Notes: a model not told the origin generated them from the sequence alone. A DNA stretch of 64,000 bases from Lachnospiraceae bacterium (GCA_022792835.1 JAAWBT010000026.1:1-64000), one strand, 5' to 3'. Counted from the stretch's first letter, positions 34,197 to 44,159 are shown. Numbers and translations: made by a program.

Positions 34197-35699
34197 ATGA
34201 CATTAAGCAGTCTGCTGTCCCATGTGGGATATATCAGGCTCCGGGGAAGTGCCGAGATTTCTGTGACAGGAATCACCTGTGATTCCAGGGAGGTAAAGCC
34301 TGGCGATATGTTTGTCTGCCTTACCGGCTGCAGGGAAGACGGCCACCGGTTTATGGCAGAGGCTCTTGAGAAAGGGGCCTGTGTGATAGTCGCGGAGGAG
34401 AGAAATGAGAAGGCAGAAACGTTTGAAAAACAGTTTTTGAAAGCTGCGAAGCCAGAAGTAGCTCTTGTACTTGTGGCTTCCACAAGGAGAGCCTTTTCCC
34501 CGCTGGCGGCCGCCTTTTACGGCTACCCCTTGCGCTCTATGAAATCGGCAGCCGTGACAGGGACCAAAGGAAAGACCACGACAGCCTATATGCTCCGGGA
34601 GATTCTTGAGAAGTCCGGCTGTAAAACAGGACTCATTGGCACCAACGGGGCTTTTCTGGGAGAGGAGAAGCTTGCGATCTCCCACACAACCCCAGAGGCC
34701 CATGAACTCCAGCGGATTCTCCGGCAAATGAAAGATGCCGGCTGTACCCATGTGGTTATGGAGGTTTCCTCCCAGGGGATCAAAATGGAGCGGGTGGCAG
34801 AGCTTCATTTTAACTGTGGGATTTTCACCAATCTTTCGCCGGATCACATTGGACCGGGAGAGCATGAAAATTTTGAAGACTATCTGTACCAAAAAAGCCG
34901 CCTGTTTTTAAACTGTGATGTGGGGATTATCAACCAGGATGACAGGTGGGCAAAGGATGTGACGGCCAGAGCGGCCTGCCGGCTGGTGACCTACGGGCTT
35001 ACAGAAGGGGACTTTCGCGGGGCAGAGCCGGCGCGCTATAAAGACAGCAGAATGCTGGGCTGCGAATACCGGCTGGAGCAGGAAGAGCCTGGAGAGGCTT
35101 CTGAGACAGTTTTTCTGCCTCTTCCCGGGGAGTACAACATCCGAAACAGTCTGGCAGCCATCGCGGCGGCAAGAGAATTTGGCATCTCTTCCAAGAAGGC
35201 TGCAGAGGCTCTTAAAGAAGTGCAGGTCCCGGGACGCATGGAAGTGGTTTCTGGAAGCAATCATTTGTGGGTGATTGTAGATTACGCCCACAACGAAGAC
35301 AGCATGGAAAATCTGCTTAAGACACTGAAGGCCTATGAACCCCGCCGTCTCATCTGTGTATTTGGCTGTGGGGGAAACCGTTCGAAGCTGAGAAGGACCG
35401 GAATGGGGCGGGCTGCAGGAGCCCTGGCGGACATTTCTGTGGTGACGGAGGATAATTCCAGATATGAGTCTCTTTCTGATATTATCCAGGCCATAGAGGA
35501 AGGACTTAAGGAAAGCGGCGGCAGATATGTGGTGATCCCCGATAGAAGGGAGGCCATCGACTATGCAATCCGACACGGAAAGGTGGGCGACATCATTGCC
35601 ATCATCGGCAAGGGCCATGAGGAATATCAGGAGAAAGAGGGAGAGAGGATTCCTTTTTCTGACAGAGAGGAAGCCAGACGATCCCTGTTTTTTGCCTGA
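34197..35699 (+). CDS. murE: UDP-MurNAc-tripeptide synthetase (MurE family)
   Basis: Adds the third amino acid (diaminopimelate or another) to the peptidoglycan precursor in the cytoplasm. The 500-residue Mur ligase has the UDP-binding N-domain (SREVKPGDMFVCL), the ATP loop TGTKGKTTTAYM at about 119-130, the substrate strand HTTPEAHELQ, and the C-domain motif DNSR at 419-422, where diaminopimelate-adding MurE enzymes have DNPR. The arginine is kept but proline is changed, so specificity is uncertain. CGGAG precedes the start. murF follows after 62 bases. Confidence 0.9.
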   Translation: MTLSSLLSHVGYIRLRGSAEISVTGITCDSREVKPGDMFVCLTGCREDGHRFMAEALEKGACVIVAEERNEKAETFEKQFLKAAKPEVALVLVASTRRAFSPLAAAFYGYPLRSMKSAAVTGTKGKTTTAYMLREILEKSGCKTGLIGTNGAFLGEEKLAISHTTPEAHELQRILRQMKDAGCTHVVMEVSSQGIKMERVAELHFNCGIFTNLSPDHIGPGEHENFEDYLYQKSRLFLNCDVGIINQDDRWAKDVTARAACRLVTYGLTEGDFRGAEPARYKDSRMLGCEYRLEQEEPGEASETVFLPLPGEYNIRNSLAAIAAAREFGISSKKAAEALKEVQVPGRMEVVSGSNHLWVIVDYAHNEDSMENLLKTLKAYEPRRLICVFGCGGNRSKLRRTGMGRAAGALADISVVTEDNSRYESLSDIIQAIEEGLKESGGRYVVIPDRREAIDYAIRHGKVGDIIAIIGKGHEEYQEKEGERIPFSDREEARRSLFFA

Positions 35700-35761
35700 T
35701 AGGAAACCGATCGGGCAAAATCCCTCTGGTGCAGGATTCTAATATATGAGAGGAAAAAGAT

Positions 35762-37141
35762 ATGGAACGGACGAAGGTAGAAGATATTGTGCGGGCAACG
35801 GGAGGCGTGTTGCTTAAAGGAGCGGCAGATACCCCCCTGAAAAATGTGAGTATTGATTCCAGGGTCATGAAAGGAGAAGATCTCTTTGTGCCCCTCATCG
35901 GCGCCCGGTCTGATGCCCACGATTATCTGACCCAGGCTATAGAAAACGGAGCGGCGGCAGTCCTTAGCTCCAGGAAGACGGAGCCTCTTTTTGGGGCGGC
36001 TTGGATTCAGGTGGAGGACACCTTAAAGGCTCTGCAGGCCATAGGAAAAGATTACCGGGAACGGCTTTCGATTCCGGTAATCGGCGTCACCGGCAGTGTG
36101 GGGAAAACCACCACCAGGGAAATGACAGCAGCGGCCCTTGGCGCAGGTTTTAAGGTCTTTAAGACCTCGAAAAATTTCAACAGCGATATCGGCCTGCCTG
36201 TCACTTTGACACAGATGGGAAAGGCCGATGAGCTGGCGGTGTTAGAGATGGGCATGAGCGATTTCGGGGAGATGGAAGTGCTTTCTTCCCTGGCAAAGCC
36301 TTCTGCCGCCATTATCACCAACATCGGCGTGGCCCATATCAGGCAGCTTAAGACCAGGGAAAATATCTTCAGAGAGAAGTTGAAGATCGCCTTGTCCATG
36401 AAGCCTGGCGGCACTTTGATTCTGAACGGGGATGATGAATATCTGAAGACCGTGCCAGAGGACTGCGGCTTCAGACGGATTTTTTATGGTTTTGGAGAGA
36501 ACTGCAGGTTCCGGGCAGAAAAGGTGCAGGTCAGGCACAACGGTACGGAGTTTATGGCTGTGAACGGGGAGGAGCGGGTGAGAGTGCATCTTCCTGTTAT
36601 GGGGAATCATATGGTCATGAACGCCCTGGCCGCATTTGCGGCGGCTTCCCTCTGGGGGATTTCCATGGAACAGGCGGCGAAGGCCCTGGACGGATTCTCC
36701 GGCTTTAAAAACCGGCAGCAGATTTACCGTTTTTCGGAGTTTTCCATGATTGACGATACCTACAATGCAAGTCCTGATTCCATGAGAGCGGCCCTCACGG
36801 TCCTGGGCAGTATGGAGGCTTCCGGAAAAAAAGTGGCTGTTCTGGCGGATATGCTGGAACTGGGGGAGAAGACAGAGCGTTTCCATCGGGAAGTGGGACA
36901 GTTTGCGGCAGGAATCCCTGTGGACTGTCTGGTCTGCATCGGAGAGCTGGCTGAGGAGATCGGAAAAGGGTTTCTGGAAAGGATTTCAGCGCATTCCGGG
37001 AGAGAGGTACATTTCTTTGACTCTAGTACCGAGGCGCTTCCCTTCCTGAAAACCCAGACAAAGGACGGAAACCTCCTGCTTTTTAAGGGTTCCAACGACA
37101 TGAAGCTTTCCGGCTTGACGGAGATTTTAAAGGAACAATAG
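35762..37141 (+). CDS. murF: UDP-MurNAc-tripeptide--D-Ala-D-Ala ligase
   Basis: Adds D-Ala-D-Ala to complete the cytoplasmic muropeptide. The 459-residue protein has the N-domain (IDSRVMKGEDLFVPL), the ATP loop TGSVGKTTTREM, SKNFNSDIGLP, the metal/ATP segment EMGMSDFGEME, NALAAFAAASLWG and the C-terminal DDTYNASPDSM, all characteristic of MurF. GAGAGGAA precedes the start. murE, murF and priA are transcribed in the same direction with gaps of 62 and 31 bases. Confidence 0.95.
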   Translation: MERTKVEDIVRATGGVLLKGAADTPLKNVSIDSRVMKGEDLFVPLIGARSDAHDYLTQAIENGAAAVLSSRKTEPLFGAAWIQVEDTLKALQAIGKDYRERLSIPVIGVTGSVGKTTTREMTAAALGAGFKVFKTSKNFNSDIGLPVTLTQMGKADELAVLEMGMSDFGEMEVLSSLAKPSAAIITNIGVAHIRQLKTRENIFREKLKIALSMKPGGTLILNGDDEYLKTVPEDCGFRRIFYGFGENCRFRAEKVQVRHNGTEFMAVNGEERVRVHLPVMGNHMVMNALAAFAAASLWGISMEQAAKALDGFSGFKNRQQIYRFSEFSMIDDTYNASPDSMRAALTVLGSMEASGKKVAVLADMLELGEKTERFHREVGQFAAGIPVDCLVCIGELAEEIGKGFLERISAHSGREVHFFDSSTEALPFLKTQTKDGNLLLFKGSNDMKLSGLTEILKEQ

Positions 37142-37172
37142 GAATTCTTTTACAGAGAGAGAATAAAAATAC

Positions 37173-39383
37173 ATGTTAAGACCATATGCTGATGTGATCA
37201 TCGACATTACCCATACGGCGGTGGACCGGGTATTTCAGTATGAAATTCCGGAGGAGCTTTTTGGAGGGCTGTCTCCTGGAATGAAGGTCCGGGTGCCCTT
37301 TGGACAGGGAAACCATCTGCGGGACGGTTATATCATCGGGTTTTCGGAAAAACCAGATTATGATCCTCTTAAGATAAAAAAAATAGAGGGTGTCTGTGAG
37401 GACGGAGTACTGATTGAAGGACAGCTGATCTGTTTGGCGGCCTGGATGAGAGAGCGCTACGGCTCCACTATGATTCAGGCATTAAAAACAGTGCTTCCCA
37501 TTAAAAGGAAACCAAAGGCAGCACAGAAACGGTATCTGGTGCGGAACGTAGGCAGGGAGGAATGTGAGGAGCTCCTTATGGTCTGCCGGAAGAAGAACCA
37601 GAGGGCCAGAGTACGGCTTCTGGAAGCGTTTCTCACCGATGAGACGCTGCCCTATGAGATGGTAGTACAGAAGCTTCGGGTGTCAGCGGCTTCCATGAAG
37701 CCTTTTCTGGAACAGGGGATCTGCAGGCTGGAGACAAAAAGCTGTTTCCGCAATCCCATCCAGGGAAATCTGAGAAAAGGCACGGAAATCTCCTTAAATG
37801 AGGAACAGCGGCGGGTAACAGCGGGAATCCTTTCTGCCTGGAAGGGGGACAGAAAACCATGTCTGCTCCATGGGATTACAGGGAGCGGAAAGACAGAAGT
37901 CTATATGGAGGTGATTCGCCATGTGGCGGCTGAGGGAAAGCAGGCCATTGTGCTGATCCCGGAGATCTCCCTGACCTGGCAGACGGTCATGCGGTTTTAC
38001 AGACAATTTGGGGACCGGGTGTCCATCGTCCACTCCAGGCTTTCCGCGGGAGAGAAATCCGACCAGATGGAGCGGGCAAGGCGGGGGGAACTGGACATTA
38101 TGATCGGTCCCCGCTCCGCACTGTTTACCCCGTTTCCCAATTTGGGCCTGATCCTGATTGACGAGGAACATGAGGCGGCCTACAAAAGTGAGACAGTCCC
38201 AAGATACCATGCCGTTGAGGCGGCCATTTACCGCTGCCGGCTGGCCGGGGCCATGGCGGTTTTAGGCTCAGCCACTCCCTCGGCAGTCTCCTATTACCGG
38301 GCCCAGAATGGAGAATATCATTTCTTTCAGATGAAGACTAGGGCAAAGGAGGCCAGTGTGCTGCCTTCCGTGGAAATCGTGGATCTGAGGGAAGAGCTGA
38401 AAGCGGGAAACAGAAGGATTTTCAGCCGGAGACTTAAGGAACTGATGGGCGAGACCCTGAAGCGGAAAGAACAGATTTTGCTTTTCTTAAATAAAAGGGG
38501 ATATGCTGGATTTGTCTCTTGCAGAGCCTGCGGCAAGGCAGTCAAATGTCCTCACTGCGATGTAAGTTTAAAGGTTCATCAGGATGGGAAGCTCAAGTGT
38601 CATTACTGCGGATATGAGACCCCAATTCCCAGGGAATGCCCGTCTTGCGGCTCCGGCTATATTGCCGGATTTGGGACAGGCACTCAGAAGGTGGAGGTCA
38701 TGGTGAAAGCCATGTTCCCGGAAGCTTCGATCCTCCGGATGGATATGGATACCACCTCAAAAAAGGGAAGCCATGAAGCCATTTTGTCCGCCTTTGCCGA
38801 TGGGAAGGCAGATATCCTCATCGGCACACAGATGATTGTCAAGGGGCATGATTTTCCCCGGGTGACTCTGGTGGGGATTTTGGCGGCGGATCTGTCTCTT
38901 TATTCCGGCGGTTATGAGGCGGGGGAGAGGACCTTTTCTCTGCTGACTCAGGCGGCGGGGCGGGCGGGGAGAGACAGCCTTCCCGGCCATGTGGTGATCC
39001 AGAGCTATTCGCCGGACAATTACAGCGTGGAGGCGGCAGCCAGCCAGGATTATGAAGGATTTTACTGGCATGAGATTCTTTACCGGAAGTTATTGCGGTA
39101 TCCGCCGGTCTACCGGATGCTGTCTCTGCTCATTACCTCCAGGGAGGAAGAAGAGGCGGCTGCCATGGCGGACACAGTGAAGAGGCAGGCAGAGGCGGCA
39201 GACGGGGAAGGGATTCTGGAACTGGTTGGACCGGCCAGGGCGTCTGTGGCAAAGATCAACGACGTTTACCGATATACCTTTTATGCAAAATGTGAGGAGG
39301 AGGAACCTCTTTTGGAACTGAAACAAAGAATAGAGGCCCTTGACTGGGGAAAAGACGTGCAACACCAGTTTGATATGGAATAA
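37173..39383 (+). CDS. priA: Primosomal replication protein N' (PriA helicase)
   Basis: Restarts stalled replication forks by loading the replicative helicase. The 736-residue protein has the N-terminal DNA-binding domain (VDRVFQYEIPEEL), Walker A GITGSGKTEVYM at about 232, DEEH box LILIDEEHEAAYK, and a zinc-binding insertion with four CxxC pairs at about 450-500 (CRACGKAVKCPHC and CHYCGYETPIPRECPSC). Helicase motifs V and VI follow, including GTQMIVKGHDFP and TQAAGRAGR, and a C-terminal domain. It belongs to the cluster with def and fmt, as in many Firmicutes. Confidence 0.95.
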   Translation: MLRPYADVIIDITHTAVDRVFQYEIPEELFGGLSPGMKVRVPFGQGNHLRDGYIIGFSEKPDYDPLKIKKIEGVCEDGVLIEGQLICLAAWMRERYGSTMIQALKTVLPIKRKPKAAQKRYLVRNVGREECEELLMVCRKKNQRARVRLLEAFLTDETLPYEMVVQKLRVSAASMKPFLEQGICRLETKSCFRNPIQGNLRKGTEISLNEEQRRVTAGILSAWKGDRKPCLLHGITGSGKTEVYMEVIRHVAAEGKQAIVLIPEISLTWQTVMRFYRQFGDRVSIVHSRLSAGEKSDQMERARRGELDIMIGPRSALFTPFPNLGLILIDEEHEAAYKSETVPRYHAVEAAIYRCRLAGAMAVLGSATPSAVSYYRAQNGEYHFFQMKTRAKEASVLPSVEIVDLREELKAGNRRIFSRRLKELMGETLKRKEQILLFLNKRGYAGFVSCRACGKAVKCPHCDVSLKVHQDGKLKCHYCGYETPIPRECPSCGSGYIAGFGTGTQKVEVMVKAMFPEASILRMDMDTTSKKGSHEAILSAFADGKADILIGTQMIVKGHDFPRVTLVGILAADLSLYSGGYEAGERTFSLLTQAAGRAGRDSLPGHVVIQSYSPDNYSVEAAASQDYEGFYWHEILYRKLLRYPPVYRMLSLLITSREEEEAAAMADTVKRQAEAADGEGILELVGPARASVAKINDVYRYTFYAKCEEEEPLLELKQRIEALDWGKDVQHQFDME

Positions 39384-39426
39384 AAGAGCAGAACCAATAC
39401 TTTTATATAGATAAAGACAGGAAAGG

Positions 39427-39903
39427 ATGCGTATTATGGCACTGAGATTGATTCGGGAAATGGGAGACGAGGTACTGACAAAGACGGCAAAGGAAGTGAA
39501 GGCGATGACGCCCAGGACAGAAAAACTCATCGCGGACATGTTGGAAACCATGTATGAGGCAGAGGGGGTGGGCCTGGCGGCTCCTCAAGTGGGAATTTTA
39601 AAGCGGATCGTGGTCATTGACATCGGGGACGGGCCGGTGGTTTTGGTGAATCCGGTGATCTTAAAGAAAGAAGGGGAGCAGACCGGACCGGAGGCATGTT
39701 TAAGTGTTCCGGGAAAACAGGGGACGGTAACAAGACCGAACTATGTGGTGGTCCGGGCCATGGACGAACATATGGTGGAGCGGGAGATTGAGGCCGAGGA
39801 GCTCTTTGCCCGTGCCATCTGCCATGAATGCGATCATCTGGAGGGAAAGCTCTATGTGGAACTTGTGGAAGGGGAGCTGGAGGATGTGACCGACGAGGAG
39901 TAG
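39427..39903 (+). CDS. def: Peptide deformylase
   Basis: Removes the formyl group from new proteins. The 158-residue metalloenzyme has the three family motifs: GVGLAAPQVG, EACLSVP (metal cysteine; usual EGCLS has A here) and HECDHLEG with the two metal histidines and catalytic glutamate. Starts at 39427 and 39436 are both possible; the second has GGAAAGG at a better distance. fmt follows, so formylation and deformylation are encoded together. Confidence 0.95.
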   Translation: MRIMALRLIREMGDEVLTKTAKEVKAMTPRTEKLIADMLETMYEAEGVGLAAPQVGILKRIVVIDIGDGPVVLVNPVILKKEGEQTGPEACLSVPGKQGTVTRPNYVVVRAMDEHMVEREIEAEELFARAICHECDHLEGKLYVELVEGELEDVTDEE

Positions 39904-40010
39904 GAAGATACCTGTGAAAATAAGAAGTAATTTAAATTTTTCTTAAAAAAATGTAAAAAGTGCAGCTTTTGCGGAAAAACAGAGTATACTGGAAGATGGA
40001 GGAAAAGCTT

Positions 40011-40970
40011 ATGAAGCTTGTATTTATGGGAACGCCGGAGTTTTCGGTCCCTGCTCTTTTGGCGCTGATTTCAGGAGGCCATGAGGTGGCGGCGGTGGTG
40101 ACCCAGCCGGATAAACGAAAAGGGCGGGGAAAAGAGATGCAGAGCACACCGGTGAAGGAGGCGGCACTTGCCAGAGGGATTCCGGTTTTTCAGCCGGAGC
40201 GGATCCGGGACAATGAAGAATTTTTGAAAACACTGAAAACGATACGTCCGGACGCCATTGTGGTGATCGCCTTTGGCCAGCTTCTTCCAAAAGAGGTTCT
40301 GACCCTTCCGCCCTGCGGATGCATTAACATCCATGCGTCTCTGCTTCCCAAATACCGCGGAGCTGCCCCCATCCAGTGGGCGATCATTGACGGGGAAAAA
40401 GAGACAGGGATCACTACCATGTATATGGAAGAGGGACTGGACACAGGAGACATGCTTTTAAAGACCGTGATCCCTATCGAGGCGGATGAGACGGGCGGAA
40501 GCCTCCACGATAAGCTGGCAAAAGCCGGAGGACCTCTCATCCTGGAAACCTTAAAAGGGCTGGAAGAGGGAACGCTTAAGAGGGTGCCCCAGGCGGGAGA
40601 AACTTGTTACGCGAAGATACTCACCAAGGATCTGGGAAATGTGGACTGGTCCATGGGAGCGGCGGCCATCGAGCGGCTCATCCGGGGGCTTTCTCCCTGG
40701 CCGGGAACTTACAGCCGCCTCAATGGAAAGACTGTGAAGCTGTGGCGGGCAGAAGTTTGTTGGAAAGCGCCGGGGGTAGAAGAGACAAAAGCCGGAGAAA
40801 AGCCGGTTCCCGGGACAATCATAGCGGTGACAAAGGACGGGATCTTTATACAGACCGGGGACGGATTTCTGGCGGTGAAAGAACTTCAGCTTGCAGGGAA
40901 GAAGCGGATGGATGCAGGAGCTTTCCTGCGGGGATATCCTCTGCAGGCCGGAGACAAAATGGAGGGATAA
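40011..40970 (+). CDS. fmt: Methionyl-tRNA formyltransferase
   Basis: Formylates initiator Met-tRNA. The 319-residue protein has the N-terminal formyl-THF domain with VFMGTPEFSVPALLAL, IVVIAFGQLLP and INIHASLLPKYRGAAPIQWAI-type catalytic segment (N, H and the following DTGDM aspartate), and a C-terminal OB-like domain (about 210-319; RLIRGLSPWPGTY). GGAGG lies 8 bases before the chosen ATG; an in-frame extension upstream has no good site. The next gene starts 3 bases after its stop. Confidence 0.95.
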   Translation: MKLVFMGTPEFSVPALLALISGGHEVAAVVTQPDKRKGRGKEMQSTPVKEAALARGIPVFQPERIRDNEEFLKTLKTIRPDAIVVIAFGQLLPKEVLTLPPCGCINIHASLLPKYRGAAPIQWAIIDGEKETGITTMYMEEGLDTGDMLLKTVIPIEADETGGSLHDKLAKAGGPLILETLKGLEEGTLKRVPQAGETCYAKILTKDLGNVDWSMGAAAIERLIRGLSPWPGTYSRLNGKTVKLWRAEVCWKAPGVEETKAGEKPVPGTIIAVTKDGIFIQTGDGFLAVKELQLAGKKRMDAGAFLRGYPLQAGDKMEG

Positions 40971-40973
40971 GAG

Positions 40974-41696
40974 ATGCCTTATTATTATGGATACCGTTAT
41001 TATTTTGATCCTACGTGGATTCTGATTCTGGTGGGGATGGTGATCTGCCTGATTGCCCAGGCGAGAGTGAAGGGATCCTTTTCCAAATATTCCAAAGTCA
41101 CAAGCCGCACCGGTATGACCGGGGCAGAGGCGGCCAGAAGACTTTTGGACAGCCAGGGGATCTACGGGGTACAGATTCTCAGGGTGGCCGGAAACCTGAC
41201 AGACCACTATGACCCCAGGGACAAGACACTGAAGCTTTCCGATTCCGTCTATGGCAGCCGTTCCGTGGCGGCCATCGGCGTGGCGGCCCATGAATGCGGC
41301 CATGCCATCCAGGACGAAGTGGGCTATTCGCCTTTAAGGCTCAGGACTGCTTTTGTGCCGGTGGCAAATTTTGGCTCCAGCATCAGTATGATCCTGATTG
41401 TGGCTGGACTTATTTTCGGGGCAGGAAGGGGAAGTTTTTCGATCTTGGTCAATCTTGGGATTTTCTGTTTTTCCCTGGCGGTTCTGTTTCAGCTTATCAC
41501 GCTCCCAGTGGAGTTCAATGCGTCGAGCCGGGCGCTTACCCTTCTGAGAGATACAGGAATCCTTTATGGGGACGAGGTGGGACAGACGAGAAAAGTGCTC
41601 TCTGCGGCGGCCCTGACCTATGTGGCGGGCGCCCTTTCTTCCATGCTGCAGCTCCTTCGTCTGATTATCCTTTTCGGAGGAAGAAGACGTGACTGA
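40974..41696 (+). CDS. YugP-type membrane zinc metallopeptidase
   Basis: Probable membrane-bound zinc protease of the YugP family, function unknown. The 240-residue protein starts with a tyrosine-rich segment (MPYYYGYRYYF) and a membrane helix. The zinc motif HECGH (in VAAHECGHAIQDEVGYSPL) is at about residue 105, followed by two or three more helices and an EFNASSRAL segment with a possible third ligand glutamate. It lies between fmt and rsmB and overlaps rsmB by 8 bp, a common order in Clostridia. Confidence 0.9.
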   Translation: MPYYYGYRYYFDPTWILILVGMVICLIAQARVKGSFSKYSKVTSRTGMTGAEAARRLLDSQGIYGVQILRVAGNLTDHYDPRDKTLKLSDSVYGSRSVAAIGVAAHECGHAIQDEVGYSPLRLRTAFVPVANFGSSISMILIVAGLIFGAGRGSFSILVNLGIFCFSLAVLFQLITLPVEFNASSRALTLLRDTGILYGDEVGQTRKVLSAAALTYVAGALSSMLQLLRLIILFGGRRRD

Positions 41697-43041
41697 TGTG
41701 CGGGAGTTGTGCCTGGACTGTCTGATGGAGATTCTGGATAAGGGCAGGCACAGCCATGTGGTATTGAAGCAGGCCCTGGAAGGAAAGAGGGAGCTTTCCA
41801 AAAAGGAACGGGCTTTTCTCACATGCCTGACAGAAGGGACGATAGAACGTCTTTATGAGTTAGATTATATCATTGACTGGTTTTCCAAAGTAAAGACTGA
41901 AAAAATGAAGCCCCTGATCCGGGAGCTTTTCCGAATGAGTGTTTACCAGATCAAATATATGGCTTCTGTGCCGGATCGGGCTGTCGTCAGCGAGGCGCTG
42001 CGGCTTGTGGCGAAGCGGGGGTTTGGGTCATTAAAAGGTTTTGTAAACGGAGTACTCCGGACTATCATACGGGAACTGGACAGGGTTTCTTATCCACAGA
42101 GAGAAAATGGGTTTTCCCAGTGGGCCAGGGTGGCGTATTCTATGCCGGTCTGGATCACAGAAGAACTTCTCCTGGAATACGGAAAGAAGCGGACGCTGGC
42201 AGTGCTTTTGGGAGGACTTTGCGAGAGGCCTTTTACTGTGAGATGTAATCTGAGCAGAGCTTCTGTGGAAGAGATCATAAAAAGCCTGACAGAGCAGGGC
42301 ATCGGGGTCAGACAGGTGCCGGAGGTTCCAGAGGTTCTTATATTGGAGGGATTTGACCGGCCGGAGGAGATCAGGGCCTTTCGGGAAGGGCTTTTGCAGG
42401 TGCAGGATGTGAGCTCCGTGCTGGCAGGATTTGCCGCCGGCATAAAGCCGGGAGATTTTGTGCTGGATATCTGTGCGGCACCTGGAGGAAAGAGTCTCCA
42501 TGCGGCAGATCTGTTAAGAGGAAGCGGCCATGTGGAGGCCAGGGATGTGACGAAGGAAAAAACGGCGCTGATTGAAGAAAATGTGAAGCGCAGCGGCTTT
42601 GCGAATCTTTCGGTCCGGGTATGGGATGGGAGAGTTTCGGATGAAGCGATGTTTGGCCAAGCGGACGTGGTCCTTGCGGATCTGCCCTGTTCCGGGCTCG
42701 GAATTATCGGAAGGAAAAGTGATATCAAATATAAAATGACCAGGAAAAAGCAGGAGGAGCTTGCAGCCTTGCAAAGAGAGATTCTGACAGCTTCCTGGCA
42801 GTATGTGAAGCCGGGGGGACGGCTGGTGTTTTCCACCTGTACCGTATTTCCTTCAGAAAACAGGGAAAATGCCCGTTGGTTTGAGGAGCATTACCCTTTT
42901 ACAGCGGTGGATCTTAAGAGAGAGCTTCCTCTTCGTTTTTTTGAGGGAGATGGAAACGGGGAAAGGGGCTGGCTTCAGCTTTTGCCAGGAGAGAAAGGAA
43001 CAGATGGATTCTTTATTGCAGCATTCAGAAGGAATGAATGA
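41689..43041 (+). CDS. rsmB: 16S rRNA (cytosine-967-C5)-methyltransferase
   Basis: Methylates C967 of 16S rRNA. The 450-residue protein has an N-terminal NusB-like RNA-binding domain (about 1-140) and a SAM-dependent domain with CAAPGGKSLHAADLL, the catalytic cysteine in DLPCSGLGIIGRKSDIKY and the second cysteine in FSTCTVFPSEN. The start lies inside the 3' end of the metallopeptidase gene. The stop lies 38 bases inside the chosen reading frame of rlmN, so translation is coupled on both sides. Confidence 0.94.
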   Translation: MTDVRELCLDCLMEILDKGRHSHVVLKQALEGKRELSKKERAFLTCLTEGTIERLYELDYIIDWFSKVKTEKMKPLIRELFRMSVYQIKYMASVPDRAVVSEALRLVAKRGFGSLKGFVNGVLRTIIRELDRVSYPQRENGFSQWARVAYSMPVWITEELLLEYGKKRTLAVLLGGLCERPFTVRCNLSRASVEEIIKSLTEQGIGVRQVPEVPEVLILEGFDRPEEIRAFREGLLQVQDVSSVLAGFAAGIKPGDFVLDICAAPGGKSLHAADLLRGSGHVEARDVTKEKTALIEENVKRSGFANLSVRVWDGRVSDEAMFGQADVVLADLPCSGLGIIGRKSDIKYKMTRKKQEELAALQREILTASWQYVKPGGRLVFSTCTVFPSENRENARWFEEHYPFTAVDLKRELPLRFFEGDGNGERGWLQLLPGEKGTDGFFIAAFRRNE

Positions 43042-44125
43042 AGAGAGAAAAGAAAGTGCACAGGGAGAGACAAGTGGAAAAGAAGTACATAAGACGGATT
43101 TAAGGTCTTTGAGCTTTGACGAGCTGGAAGCAGCTCTCGTTTCCATGGGAGAGAAGCCTTTTCGGGCCAGGCAGATTTTTTCCTGGCTTCATGCGAAGCA
43201 GGCGGCAGATTTTTCAGAGATGACAGATTTGTCAAAGTCTCTCAGAGAAAGGCTTTCCCGGCGGTTTTTCCTGACAGTCCCCCAGTTGGTGGAGGTTCTC
43301 ATCTCGAACCTTGACGGTACCAGAAAATATCTGTTTGGCCTGGCGGACGGCAATGTCATTGAGAGTGTCTGGATGGAATACCGCCATGGAAACAGTGTGT
43401 GCATTTCTACCCAGGTGGGGTGCCGGATGGGGTGCCGGTTCTGCGCTTCTACTTTAGGCGGACTGGTCAGGAATCTTACGCCCGGGGAAATGCTGGGGCA
43501 GGTCTATCAGATGGGACGCCTTATGGGAAAGCGGATCTCCAATGTGGTTCTGATGGGCTCTGGGGAGCCTTTTGACAATTATGAGAATGTGGTGCGCTTT
43601 ATTCGTCTGATCACCGATGAGAGGGGGCTGGGGCTCAGTGCCAGAGGGATTACCCTTTCTACCTGCGGATTGCCGGATGGGATCCGACGTCTGGCGAAGG
43701 AGGGACTCCCAGTGACATTGGCTCTGTCTCTTCACGCTCCAGACGATGAAAAACGGAGAGAGCTCATGCCCATCGCAAATAAATACAGTTTGAAAGAAGT
43801 GCTTCCTGCCTGTGATTTTTACTTTGAACAGACCGGGAGACGTGTGAGTTTTGAGTATAGTCTGGTGAGCGGGGTCAATGATAGGAAGGAGGAGGCGAGA
43901 GCTCTGGCTGCTCTTCTTTCTGGCCGGAACTGTCATGTGAATCTGATTCCCGTAAACCCTGTAAAGGAGCGGAAATACGTCCGTTCTGGGGCCCGTACCA
44001 TAGACGATTTCAAAAATGTACTTGAAAAATATGAGATTAATGCTACTATAAGAAGGGAAATGGGGCGGGATATAAACGGAGCCTGTGGGCAGCTCAGGCA
44101 AAGCTACAGGGAAACGCACCATTAA
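43004..44125 (+). CDS. rlmN: Dual-specificity rRNA/tRNA (adenine-C2)-methyltransferase
   Basis: Radical SAM enzyme that methylates A2503 of 23S rRNA and A37 of some tRNAs. The core includes the iron-sulfur motif CRMGCRFCAST (CxxxCxxC), GSGEPFDNYENV, TLSTCGLPDGIRRLA, the methyl-carrying cysteine near the C-terminus (INGACGQLRQ) and VNLIPVNPV. The start is uncertain: the ATG at 43004 has AGGAGA and AAGGAA upstream, and the ATG at 43034 is an alternative. A longer frame reaching back to 42869 lies wholly inside rsmB and is unlikely. The first 30 residues are hydrophilic and not conserved in the family. Confidence 0.92.
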   Translation: MDSLLQHSEGMNEERKESAQGETSGKEVHKTDLRSLSFDELEAALVSMGEKPFRARQIFSWLHAKQAADFSEMTDLSKSLRERLSRRFFLTVPQLVEVLISNLDGTRKYLFGLADGNVIESVWMEYRHGNSVCISTQVGCRMGCRFCASTLGGLVRNLTPGEMLGQVYQMGRLMGKRISNVVLMGSGEPFDNYENVVRFIRLITDERGLGLSARGITLSTCGLPDGIRRLAKEGLPVTLALSLHAPDDEKRRELMPIANKYSLKEVLPACDFYFEQTGRRVSFEYSLVSGVNDRKEEARALAALLSGRNCHVNLIPVNPVKERKYVRSGARTIDDFKNVLEKYEINATIRREMGRDINGACGQLRQSYRETHH

Positions 44126-44159
44126 ACAGGGATCCGTTCAGGCAGGAGGTGGATAGACC

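Noticed and set aside
42869-43003. Longer N-terminus for RlmN
   Set aside because: The added 45 residues lie wholly inside rsmB, have no ribosome binding site and do not match the family.
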